A model generated the notes under the pieces. That model made no database searches, had not been told where the DNA came from, and was given only the letters and a program-made list of their open reading frames with translations. A stretch of 64,000 nucleotides of DNA from Melanocharis versteri (taxonomy: Eukaryota > Chordata > Aves > Passeriformes > Melanocharitidae), in contig VZTG01001072.1 in assembly GCA_013397845.1 (NCBI GenBank), positions 62,001 to 126,000 of the forward strand. The letters run 5' to 3'. Positions 11,740 through 24,500 of the stretch are shown here, one piece after another. The translations under genes were made by a program, and so were the position numbers. Positions within the stretch are counted from its first letter, which is position 1. Every line of letters begins with the position of its first letter.

Positions 11740-12359
11740 CTGGCTAAACAATGAAACAAGTGCTGGGAACTCAAAAATGTAATATCCTGCTGAAGCTCCT
11801 CATAAATTAACTCCAAATAAACACCAAGTGACACATATCCTCCTACAAATCAGAAAGCTTCTCATCCTACAGAACTTACATTATTTTACCTTACGTCCAG
11901 AAAAACAAGTTTGTATCTTCACTGGATTATAAAAAGAAGCCCATTGTGGCATATTAACTGAGTTTTGAGACAAAAGTACACTACGAAAGTTTTAGCAGCA
12001 AACAGGTCACTGTCCCATAAAATCCAAACACAGACTGTTTAAAAAAAATTTAAAAATTAGACAGACTAGATAATGACAAGCTTAGACTGCTTGACTTTTG
12101 AGCGGGAGAGGGTAGTTACTACATTAGATTTTTGTGTTAAATTCTGGCTGTTGGCAATGAACAGTCACCACACATCTACACTGTAGCCGTCCTTACAAAG
12201 CCCACATGTTAGTGGACTTCTACACACTTCCTAAGCTGATGGACACTGAGACTTTTCCTTCCACACCATTGCACATTCTGGCCATGGAGAAGTTCTCCAA
12301 AGGAAAAGTATTTCCAGAAGGGAAGAGGATGTGCTCTTCAGCTTGGTAGTAGTCAGACC
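11734..12359 (-). other. RCBTB2: RCBTB2 3' UTR (inferred)
   Basis: Sequence following the RCBTB2 TGA on the - strand up to the first AATAAA. AT-rich, with no other gene recognised. The UTR may continue to about 9.1 kb if the distal signals are used. Confidence 0.45.
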
Positions 12360-12500
12360 TCAATTTCGGAATGCTCCCACTCTGCTGGCTTTGCTAATGA
12401 AGTTTTTCAGGAGGTCATGGTCCATGTCTGCAAAGCCTTGAGTTTGTGTAACAACAGTCAAATGGTTTATGCAAAATCTGAAGCAAAATTCTTCCAAGTC
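12360..12500 (-). CDS. RCBTB2: RCBTB2 coding exon 12 with stop
   Basis: Acceptor TTCCTAG|GAC. It encodes DLEEFCFRFCINHLTVVTQT, QGFADMDHDLLKNFISKASR and VGAFRN, then TGA at 12362-12360. This matches the human RCBTB2 C-terminus apart from a few substitutions (GAFKN in human). Confidence 0.97.
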   Translation of the reverse strand, partial: DLEEFCFRFCINHLTVVTQTQGFADMDHDLLKNFISKASRVGAFRN

Positions 12501-15500
12501 CTAGGAACAAATCGGAGTAATTTGTAATATGAGTGACTGATAAAATTATTAACATTATTCTTTTGTTTCAAATCTGTCATTTAATTAGCAGAGAATATAC
12601 CAGATTGTTTACATTATCAATCCCTTTTCTGATCCTTTGGATGAGATCACAAATGATAGGATGAAATTTGTTCATACAAACTATTCAATAAACCCACTTT
12701 GAGAAAACAGGGGTAGCCACCTAAATCAACTCTAGAACTCCATCACATTTACTAGAATTTACTACACATTCATTAGAAAAGTTACTAGCAGGTGAAACCA
12801 TCACCTTTCCCTACACAGAACTACTAGAGCATCAATAATTCCTTTCTTTTCCTCCCTGCACTGCATTCGGTAGTGGTCCTGTTAAAAACAGCAGATATCC
12901 TAGTCGTGCAGGAAATAAAAGCAAAATATGATGAAAAATGTGATGATGCTTGCTGAACACAAACTGCATGTTAGGATACATGAGTCTTTCATGGCAAACC
13001 TAGGAACTGTATCCCTCTGTCTAATGGGATTCCCAGACAGCACAAAAGCTTCTGTCTTGTCCTGGTCTCACTGTAAGAGGATGCTCAGCTATTCAGCACA
13101 GGATGGTTACAAGCCATCAAGCCATATATCCAGGATTTCACACAGCAGATTCTTCCCACTCAAAATCCTCACAACAGTGGCAATCCTTCTCTCCATGCCC
13201 TGGGTCAGTCTCCTTTAGCTGGGGCCTATGCAACAAGTTGCTGTGAAGGAAAATGAATTACCTTCTGCAGCCAGGGCTGGAGCCAGCAGCAAGGAAGTCA
13301 GAATTGATCCATAAGCTATAAACTCTTCAAGGGTTACAGCATAAAGAGTAACCCATGCCAATTTGATTCTAGGTTAACTACGCAAACATTGCAGCCTGGG
13401 ATTAATAGTAGAAAGATACTCGGCAGACTACCTGTGCATTTCCTTTTGAAAAACTTTTCCTTAGATTCCGTGTTTCAAGATGTAACTAAAGCTTTAACTG
13501 AAGCACAAAATATCCTTAAAGAAGAAATACGGTATAGCAAGTATCTCTCATCAACAACTACTGGGAAATTAGAAAAGGAATGAGAATGAAAGAAGCAAAA
13601 AACCAGAGGAAATAAAAAACCTAGACAATCAAAGACAGTGACAGCTTAAGTTCCAGCGGACTTCTGAAATGGTACTGTCAGAACCTGAGCTGCTTTACAG
13701 TCAATGTGTGAACTTTTATGCTAAGTAAAATGAGCAGTGGATGCCTTTTCTGGTGCTGGTATGAAGAGGACCTTAGATTATAGAGAATCCTGGTCACTCA
13801 TTTTGCAGTTGCAAGAAATACTGTCTTTTTGTTCTGTTTTATAGAAGATGATTTGTCTAAAATTTGCTACAATGTATATGAGAAATATGCTTTAAAATAA
13901 CTTGTAGCAGCAACTCTTTGTATTTTCTGAGGATAGGAAAAAACATTTTCAAGCATTTTAAATCCTAACAGATGCATACAGCAGACAAGTCAGTCTTCAT
14001 TTAATTTGCAATGTGAATGGCATGTCACACACCACTATAATCTTTCACTTGCAGTGTTCACATTTATTGAAAAAAAACCTGAATTCTATATTTTCAAACT
14101 TCCTAAATATGAGGCCTATTTCATAATTCTTCTTTTGGCAGTTTTCTACTGAAGTCCTGACACACTGCACATGGTTCTCAATCCAGGAGTTACTATATTA
14201 ATGTAGTACACTAGAAGATCCTGGCTTATTCCACAATTCCTTAGACAGAAGCTATCCCCATGTCTTTGATAAAGAAATCTTTGCTGCATTTCCCCAAAGC
14301 TGTTCTGCTCCATCCCTTTCTGAGCCGTGGGTGTAGGTAGGAGGGCAACAATGCGCTCCTGAGTTTGGCACATGCTGCGGCCAGGGCAGGTGAACCAATT
14401 CATCATCTGACAATTGTGTTAAACTGTTACATGTTTTGAAAGAGTAAAACACTTAATCATAGAAGGAAGAGGAGGATAACATGTATTTAGTTATCCAGCC
14501 AATCCCTTTTATTGTGTCTCAGCAGTTATGAACTCTGGTACTTTGTCCAGGCTAGTTTTACTACTTCACAACACACCTAAACATATCTTTAACTACTCTT
14601 TAACTACTTCACCAGATACAGTTCAACCAAAAATACTTCTGCTTTGAAGATGTTAAAAAATGTTGGAAAGCTTGTAAGAGGTGAAACCACAGAATAAGAT
14701 TTTAATGAAGAATCTGCTGTTAAGAGAACCAAATCATTGGGTCACGCCATCCTGTAGAGTTTTCCCTGCTGTGCTGAGCTTGTACCAGCACAGCACACTT
14801 GTCCCAAATGACTGTGCTTGAGATCGCTCAAAAAGCTCAGAAAGAGCTGAGCCCAGGTGGTGTTTTCAAGGACAAAGCCTAACAAGAATTTTCTCACATC
14901 ACTTTGCAGCCTGGAAAGGAGTTAAGGGGGAATGCACCACCACAACACTGAAAGCACAACTCCTCTTTGCCCCAGCCATCCATGCCCTCTGTTACTGACA
15001 CCTGGGTTAAAAATTCCTTGTAACTGGCAGCTGGTGATCTTACTGTCTTCTAACCTCTTGTTATCCCCTCTTTCAATGGACAGAACTCACTGACTCCAGC
15101 CTCCTCTTTGCAACTCCTACACAAATTCATCTCCTGTAGTTTGCTGTCTCCATACAGCACTGACTACTGCAACATTTTAAACTCAGTGTTTGTTTTAGTC
15201 TCTTCTTTCTACTTGCTTCCTATACCTGAAAGGTATTTATAACAATGTCCCCTAAGTCCAAAATACGCAAGCAGACTTTTTGAATAATAAAACCCACACC
15301 GTTATTTCCAAAAACATCACAGCACTAAGAAGATGAGAGAAGGAAAATACCTTTGAAAGTATTTGTTTACCAAAAAAGCACTGATAACAGGTTGAGTGCT
15401 AGTGACACATTCCAGAACCAAGGGCGGACCACACGACAGGATACGGGGGGAGTATTATCAATAGGTAATTTGTTGTATGTCAGCACAATTCATTGTAAAC

Positions 15501-18500
15501 AGTGCTGCAAAAGTGGATTTTTTATATAAGCACGAGTGTAAATATGCAGGGACTTTACAGGTAAATTCTCCCACTGCTGTAAAAGTCAGCGCCAGCATGA
15601 CTGTACCAGACACTGGCAGACAAAATGATCAGGTGGAGAACTCAGGGAGTGAAAGGCTGGGCAAAATCCAAAGGCAGAGATGTAAATGGCAGTGAGAAAT
15701 TTGCATGCCATGCCCTGCCATGCCACATGACAAGGCAGGAAGCAGATTAAGAACCTGACTCACCGGGGCAAGCCAAAAGGACAGGAAGAAAACACTAGTA
15801 ACTGGGGTGGTTTTAATTTTTATTTTACAGCTTTAGATCGGGAAAACAAACATCTGGAAAGCCAGAAAGGGAAACTACAGTAATCATGCCTCACCAGTTA
15901 AATACAGTCACGTTTACATTAGGCAGCTTCATTTCTCGGAAAACAACTGCTTACCTGAAGAGAAATTCTTACCTGAGCTTCGTACTTGACAGCGGCAGAA
16001 AGAAGAGCAATGGCATTCTCTTCACAAATGCCTTGCTTGATCGTCTGCTGGCAAAGCTTTTTCAGTCTGTTTTCTCTATACAGTGTTGCCAAATCTAGCA
16101 GCCCTGTGAAAATTTATACAGCTTTAACTATTCTGGTGCAAAATATATTCGTGTCTTTTCAAATTAATCAATTACTCTTTTTTTTTTTAAGGCTGAATTA
16201 ATCAAAGACCTTTTTTTCCCTAGATGATGTGTGCATTTTTTAAGGCCCCCTACAGACCTATCAAAAAAGGAACCATTTTATTACTATGCAAGTGTTCTGT
16301 TCTCTTGTTCTCATTCTGGACATCAATTACTGACTTACATCCTCTTAAATTCATGCAGGGAAGAGCTACCTTTTCATTCAGGACCAAAAATCACCACAGC
16401 TACTCAAACAAGAAAAGTTTCAGGATGGCATTAGTGCCTTTCCAAATAAAAGAAAGCTCTTAATAAGAGCAACAGTGAGTTCTTTTTGAAAACCTTTCAT
16501 CTTTGGTGCCATGCCCACCACTCATTCTCCTTGGGCATGTTTCCTGCTACCGCATCCTTTCTTCCTGACACCTGCCAAAGTCAAGATTAAAGCGCGAATT
16601 AAACTAAAATCAACAAGCCCTGCTTTCCTTACCCTGTAATGACACATAGACTGAACTTTTCAGAAACAATAATCTGGAGCAATTTCCATTTATGGCAAAT
16701 ACCTATTGCATCTTCAGGAGGGAGCCTAATGTTGTCTGTATACAGATATTCCAGGAAGGCTCGGTAAACAGGGTAAGAAAATTCACTCATTTCTATAATT
16801 TCATCATCATTATTGAGTATGGAGCGAAAATGTTCACACCTACAAAACATGAACGAAGATTGTACACTGTAAAGAGTTAAGCTTGAAAGATGAGCTGCAG
16901 CAAGAAGTTCGTAAAAAAATAAATCAGCCCTAACAGACTAAATACACAGGCAGAACCTCTAGCTGCATGATTTCTTGCTTTGAACATGTTCGTTTCTTTA
17001 AGCCTTATAAGCCTGATACATAAAATTCAGAATTTTATTTCTGTTGTTAATATTTGATGGCAGGCTCCATTTCTACTTTCAATATCTACAAGGATTCTCC
17101 ATCTGGTTTTGATGCCATTTTCTTAAATATGTTATACATTAACAATCAATTTTGTTACCTGTCTTGTAGCAGATATAGTTTACAATTAACTCAGACAATT
17201 CTGAGATTTGACCCTGATTTCTCCAACATTACCTAATGAAGAGGGAGATTATTAATGATTTTAGATATAATTTATTCCAGTGTCAGAGTCCATACACAAT
17301 TTAGCATTAATCATTATATTCAAGGATTAAATTATTGAAAGTGAAAACACTCACTCAGATCTTCATCACTTTTTTCTTACAAGTCTGAATACTTTTGTGA
17401 CAGACACAAACAAGGACAAAGCACTGCCTTTGGTAGCTGTAATCTGCAACTTCCAGTTCACAGTAATTTACAAAGCATTGTGACTTACTGTTCCCCAAAA
17501 AGCATCCTAACATTCGCATTGTTTTCAAAATTTTTGTTGGTAGAAAAATGAACATCACCACCTCTGATAACTTTTCCCATAACAACCACAACTTAATCGC
17601 ACTTTTTTGTACTACGCTGATTTGTAACTCTCCCAAATCTGAATTTTCTCTTCTTTTACTCAAACTTTTCTATAAAAAGTAGGATGGTTTCTTTTTAATG
17701 TCTCTGAGACAAAACTACAACATAAAGACAGTATCACTTAAATCCAAATGAAAAATAATTATTTAACTAATCACTTAAGATCTTCACATTTTACTGGTTA
17801 TTGAAAGATTTTTTTTATTCTTAGTATTTTGGGGCTTTTAATAAAATAATGGAACCTCTTTTCAAATTCATAAAGAAATAAAAAGTCATCATCTAGCTTC
17901 TGCCACATTTTTTACCACATTCTGGCATTGGGAGAGGCAGAGAAAACCTCGTTGTTTTGCTTCCCAGAGCCTCATGTTAAGTAGTGGTGACCATGCTATC
18001 CATCCAGCGTGGATCAGACCTTGGGAATGGTCTGTGCCCCAATGGCACCACACAAAAGTCAGAGAGAAGGTGGTACACACTGATCCCTGAAAAATTAATA
18101 AGTAAATGAAAATGAAAATTGGTTAGCACGCATCCTCCAGTTGCAAAGTATCTTGGAGTGACTCATCCTTTGGAGTCTCTCTCCCTGTCACTATCCCTCA
18201 GCAGACACAGCCCAGACACCCAGTTCTGGCTGGCTGAATGCAGAGCTGGTGAATCCCACCCAGGCACTCGGATTTATCTGTTCCTGCAGGCAGCGCTGGC
18301 ATTGGGCTGCTCTCACTGAGCCAGGCGTTCCCTGACACTTCTCCACCACTGCCAGCCAATAACCACCAACAATGGGATCCAGTTCAAGAACAGGAATAGA
18401 ACGAGATGGAAAGAAGTCCTCATGAGCAGTAAAGAAATGACTAGACAATGAAAAGGAACTTTTGGCAGCACTGCTTTCATGACAATGCTCCGGAAGAGGC

Positions 18501-21500
18501 CAAATGTTGCAAAATAGCATTTAAAATACCCTGACCTAGTTGCACTATGACAAAGAAAATACTAATTTTACAGATTGTGTCTCATGCTTTATTATTCCTT
18601 CACAGTATTTTGATATATTTAAATCCATTTTAGAAGTAGGCATATTTCCTTCACAGAATGCCATGTAATTTGAGAAAAGTAGAGCAAGAAAAAGGAAAGA
18701 AGGGAAAGCTACATATAGTTTGATTATCAGGAACATTTTGGGCATACACAAGATTCGGTGTGGTATCTGATGGAGAACACATGGCATTCCAAATGAAGAG
18801 GGTGGACTATAGGCATGAGTGTAACGTACAAGCAATGAATCCAGTAAAGGGAAGACGAAAGTAATACAGGTAATCAGAGTAGCAAGAGGAGAGCAGAAAA
18901 AAACCCCCAACAAAACAAGGACAGGCAAGAACTAACAGGGAATTTTAATTTTACACAGTAATATACAAGAAATCACTAACAGGACTCGGGAGCAAAAGTA
19001 GGAAAATGAAAGCGGTGATAAGCCGTGTGAGATAGACAAGTATTTTGAGAAAAATAATAGCAAAGGGGAAAAAAATATGGCGACAATGAACAGGATGAAG
19101 CAGAAGCAGCTGGCAAGGCAGAAGAGATCTAAAGCAGTGTCTCTAGAATATCCCAGTAGAAACCACATCAGCAGTAACAAATTAATCTCTATGCATGTTA
19201 ACAACGAGATAATTCTGTAGAGCTGCATACGTCAAATCTCACCGTAAAGTCTTGCAAAAAATTGTAAAACCAGAAAAAAAGGCCAGCTTAAAAGTCAAAC
19301 TCACTGATAAGAAGATTTAAAATAATTAGAACAAGAAATCTGTCATAAAAGGGGGAAAAAGATCATCAGGATAGCACCTACAGAAGTTGCTGAAACAACT
19401 GAAGGGTTCTGTGGAAGGAAAGGGAGCCAAGCATAAACCCAACCCTCTCCAATCATTCTGCTGAAGGAAGCTAAGCATATAAAGGAGGAAACAATTGATT
19501 CTAACTACTGAGAAGACAGCAGAAGGTAGTGAGCCTTTTCCCTGGCAGAAAAAGGTTATTGGAAACCAAGGTCAAGGCCATTTGGGAGCACAAAGGAGGA
19601 TAAATGTCATATGGAGGGAAGTGATGGAAAGGCAGGTAGTAGAGCACCATGTTTGGTAATTACAAGGAGCAATGAAAAGAGAGTAACAGTGAAGAACAGC
19701 AGATGAATCCCTGACTCAGGGAAAAGGGAATTTGTAAGAATAAGTCAAGAATTTTTTGCAGTGATGACTCAGTACAGTGGACTACACTACACAGTTCAGT
19801 TTATACAATTTATATGGTTTGTTCCTTACCTAATTTTGAGAAGGACTTTATGAACATGAATGTATTTTCCATCCACTAGGAACTTCAGGTCAGCAGTTTC
19901 AGGGTTGTCAAATTCCTTCTTTAGTGACTGGGCTACTGTTAGATGGTCATCAGGCTCTAGAATAAATAGGGCACTTACTATAAAGTAGTAAGCAATACAA
20001 ATATCTCCCACTACAACATTCTGGGTATCTGTCAGCAATTAACACTCTTAATAAATACATCTCCTAAAGGCTAGTAAAACCCCCCAGCAGCCTATGTGTT
20101 CTGTATGGGCCAGAAAAGCAAAGAAAGGACAGCTTTCTTCGATCCTTTCTAGTTTCCTGCTCCAAGCAAATATCTCTATTAAAAAACCTGTGAATTCCAC
20201 ACCTCTAATTCATCTATATAACGCCAGGAAAAAAAAAAGTTAACAGTCTCAGAAGTTTACTGCTCCACATGATAGAAAACGCTATCAACCATTACTGAGT
20301 AAATTATTTCAAATTAAAACTGTTAGTTATTATAAGATCCTCAAAACATCAATAAAAAAATCATAATAAAATTTTCTGAAATGCTCCCATGAGAAGACAT
20401 TATATTACAGCAAAAATGAATCTATTACAGAAACAACATATTGGTTTGCAGTGAAACTGCCCAGTGCAATGTCCCTAAAAGTAAATACCAACACTAAAAC
20501 CAACAAGTTTATTCTATTAACTAGACTTAATGGTATTAGAAGCAGACTGTGTCAATGTTTGCATATTCCTGTTTGTGTCATATGTCTGTATATCCCATTG
20601 TGCACATGACATTTGCATTACAAAGCTGCCAAACAGCTTTGAAAAAACATCCATTATCTGCATACAAAATTTTAGCTCCTGAACTGATCCAAATCTCTCT
20701 CACATAGCCTCAGAGAACTATCTTCTTTAATACTACCAAAAAAAAAAAAAAAATCAACAACCCCCTCCACCCCAAACCTCATTCTTAACCGTGACAATGT
20801 TTTGTCTTCTTACCATATAAACACACATTATGCGTTTACACAGATCTTGTGGGTCAGTAATTAGTTGTTCTCTACAGAAAATTACATAAATGCTAGGTCC
20901 TGTAACCTACCAAGCTAGAAACCAGAACAGTATTCTGCTGGAAATGGAAAGACCTTCTCCACAAGCTCTAGGAAAAGCTTAAAACACACACACACACACT
21001 TTGATACTGTTCCACTTTGTTTAGCACAGTCACTTTGCATTTCATTTAGAGAATGTCAGGTATACCCAATTTGGGTAGGTAAAGGTAAAATGGAGAGGGG
21101 AGAGAAATCCAATATAGTGATGATTTAAAAAAATGAACTATTTCTGAAACAATGATACTGTAAAATGCTTCATTAGCTCTTATTCTGTACAATATGTGGT
21201 TTATTTATTTAGACCTCTGATATCTACACAAGTAAGCATTTTAGCAACTAATGCAAAGCTGAAACTCCGCTTCAAAGTTAACTGGCAATCCAGATGTCCA
21301 CCAAGACGCATCTCCAGTTGACTTCTACAGCCATCAGAGGAAAACTGAATATAGTGAGGTTCAGCTTTGAAATGCTTAGAGGGAAACCAGATGCTTTTAT
21401 TTGCTTTTATTCACTACAGCAGTGAAGGAGGAACCTGAGGAAGGAAATGAAGAGGCAGCTCACACTGACAAGGCGCAAAGCCAAGAAAACTCCTTAGCAG

Positions 21501-24500
21501 CCAGTGCTAAGAATTGTATTAGAAATGTTAGAACTGCCACAAATATGGAGAGAATGGGAATGCCTGGGTGTGGAAGCACCAGAATAAAAAGGACAGAGGA
21601 GAGCTGTAAGCATGGCAGATGTCCATGGCACCCAGGTCAGCAGATGTAAGATCCCAGGACACAGCTGCCTGAGGATTTTCACCACGCATACATCAGATGA
21701 CAAACAACAGTGAGTCAGTCCTGACAACTTGCCAGGGTGGGACAGGATGAAGAGGCCAGTCACCCTCAGCTCCTGGAGTGTGCAAAAAGGCACATCTGAA
21801 ACCAGCACAGAGTCACCTAACTAAAAACAACCCAGAAGACATGGTAAGGGCCTGATAGTCAGCATCCTGTATTCTGTGCCATCACAAGGAACCCTGCTCA
21901 GACCTCCTGAACAGTGCTGGGATGCTGGACAGACCACTTGGCACATACGAGAATGTGGCTGTGAAAGTGCATCTGAAACTAGTTTTGTTTAAAAGTAAAG
22001 TAACCTTTTCCTCCCGCAAGGCTTCACCTTATGCTTCGGCACAACCTTGCTACAGGGTTTTAGCGCTATTCCAAAGGGACCAAGAAGTCATGGTCAAAAA
22101 ACCCCCAAAAAACCACACAACAAAGAAACACACAAACCCCCCAAGAACAATAACAACAAACAAAAAATCGAAACCCACAACGAACCAAAACAAACAAACA
22201 AAAAACCCCCAACAACCCAAACAAAAAACCCAACAACACCCCAGCCACTTTATTAGAAGCCATTATGGGATTAAATTGCTGAAGAATGAGCTCTCTGGTA
22301 GCCAATGCTATACATTTTAACCTTGCTAGTCAAGGCCAGCAAGACAGACCTTAATGCTAGCCAAACATCTGAGATCCAGCAACTTGTCTCTTCACAAGAC
22401 CAGGTCATGATCACTTGTGATGAGACTGAGTGCTTGTGGCCAATTCAGAACATAAAAATTTGGGTCCCTCAATTCTTAGTAGTCTACTTAAGAGCATCAA
22501 AGAAAGCTTCAGACTTCCTAAATGTTCTGCACAGCTTCCTCAAATCTCCAAATTCAAACTCAGCTCTTCCACCCAGAGGCACTGGACAGTCACATACAGA
22601 GGATACACAAAAAACCCCCTCCCCAAACCTGAGGCATTTCCCCATGGAAATAAGCCACATCAATAAAACGGACAATTATGTAGCACTGCCATCAGGCTTC
22701 AGCAATTTTTTACAATTCCATGTTACCACTTACACATATATAACTTGTCATTACGACTACACTTTCCGGTGTAAATTTTTGTGAGAAACTAAGTTTAGGC
22801 TTCAAGCACACGCAACTGTTTCATGAACTAACGATTCTATCTATAAGATGTCAGAACAAAATATATTCCAGCTCACCTACGGAGAGCAGGCGCCACATGA
22901 CGGCGGGGGTGGCGAAGCAGGCGAACACGTCGTCGGTGCAGGCAAAGTGGGTGAGGTGGGGGAAGGTGACGGACTGGCCCCGGCACTGGCCCCACATGTA
23001 CACCTGGCCGCTCTGCGTCTTGGCCGCCGACGTGTGCGCCGAGTGGCAGGCGGCGATCTCCACAACCCTGAATTCACGAGCAAACGAAAGAAAAAAAGCA
23101 AGTCAGTCCCATTAAGAGCAGAATGCGGTGAATAAGCTCATGGCCTCCCGTCTTACTCTGGTGCAAGACATACTTGTAAGCATGCACGTAAGCAAGAACG
23201 CCTTCTGGTCACACATAGCAAAATTAAAAGGGCTGGCAGTGTTTCCGCAAACAGCGTGCACCCAAAGTTTCTCTGTGGGAAAGCATCTTGGGAGAAAGCA
23301 GCCACTGTTGCAGCAGAGCCCTGCATCTGCTGCAGCACATGCTCTGCTGACCCCTCAGCTCTCTCAAGCAAAGCCATGATGAGTTTCAAGTCTCTGAATG
23401 CCCTTGGTGGTGCTGGGCAGTGAGGTGAGGGGCTGCATTAAGCTGTAGAGAACAAATACTTGGAGAAGATGAAGAAGGAAATGAGGAAGCATTAAAAAAA
23501 AAATTGCATTTTGACTTATAATTGAAAGTTAATGAAAGCCTTTTTTCTGCTTGCTTATTGGTAACATCCATAAACCAACAAGTTAAACATACTTCTTCTT
23601 ACTCATACAATTATTATTATTCATGTTTAAAGGACTTTCATTTTGAAAATTAAAATTTAGAACCAAACAGCACTTAAAGCTGTTTCTAAGTGTCTTTTAG
23701 CTAGGCTATGTCTCTAATCCTAAGGTTGATTTAGGACCTCAAAACTCCCACTGTGTACAGCATTACACAATCCACTGTTTTGCAGTCTGAACTACTGCTT
23801 GTTTACTTGTGCTCCCAGTTGCCTGGGGATAATGGCAGGGAAACAACTTGTTTAAAGCTGTATGCACAAATCTTGCAGGCTTTACTGAGGCAAGATTTCC
23901 ACCAACACCAAAAATTCATGTTCTGACCAACAAAAGGGAAAGGAAGCATGCAACACTAAAACTTGTATTAAATTATTATTGTAACATTTTAACCACGGCC
24001 AAAGTGTCTGGAAAAAAAAATCAGTAACATTTTAAGCAAAAACACAAATACACACAAAGAAATAGCAGTGTTCAAGATCAGGCCATGTCTCATCACCAGA
24101 GCAGCAATGCCACTTCCTCACAATGATGTACTCAGACACAAGGTTAAAAGAGGGACATCTCACTTTCCTTCTTATTCACAACAGGAGGCCAAAATCAAGA
24201 TTTCTGACCATATACATACATGGCTTTACAATAGCAACAGAAATAACTGCCCCACTACCCCTCAAGGACCTAGAGGAAAATATTTAACTTGCAAAATCTA
24301 AGCTTAATTTTTAGGCAACAATACCAAGAAAGAGCTCCTCCCTTTCTCTCTCTCCTGGGTTATGAGCCAGATTTAATAGCAGAAATAACACAAATTGCAG
24401 ATGTCCACCCTTCACTGTTTCTGAGTACACTTCTTGTCAAAAGTAGCATATTAAAACACAATTTATATTCACAGACAATAAAGCTTTTATTGTTGATTTC

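Larger units (their letters stand above)
19957..22876 (-). other. RCBTB2: RCBTB2 intron between coding exons 8 and 9
   Basis: 2920 bp. Holds a 16-A run at 20738-20753, a short (CA)n at 20984-20998 and the A/C-rich tract at 22095-22242. No gene recognised. Confidence 0.8.

Noticed and set aside
18545..19228. Two hydrophobic open frames on - that look like membrane proteins
   Set aside because: They lie in a pyrimidine-rich intron strand, which yields Leu/Phe/Ser codons by composition; no family likeness.
22305..22784. 159-residue open frame on +
   Set aside because: Antisense within an RCBTB2 intron, with no motif or homology I recognise.
22848..23135. Glycine- and alanine-rich open frames overlapping RCBTB2 exon 8 on both strands
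   Set aside because: Shadows of the GC-rich exon; the RCBTB2 frame is clearly the coding one.
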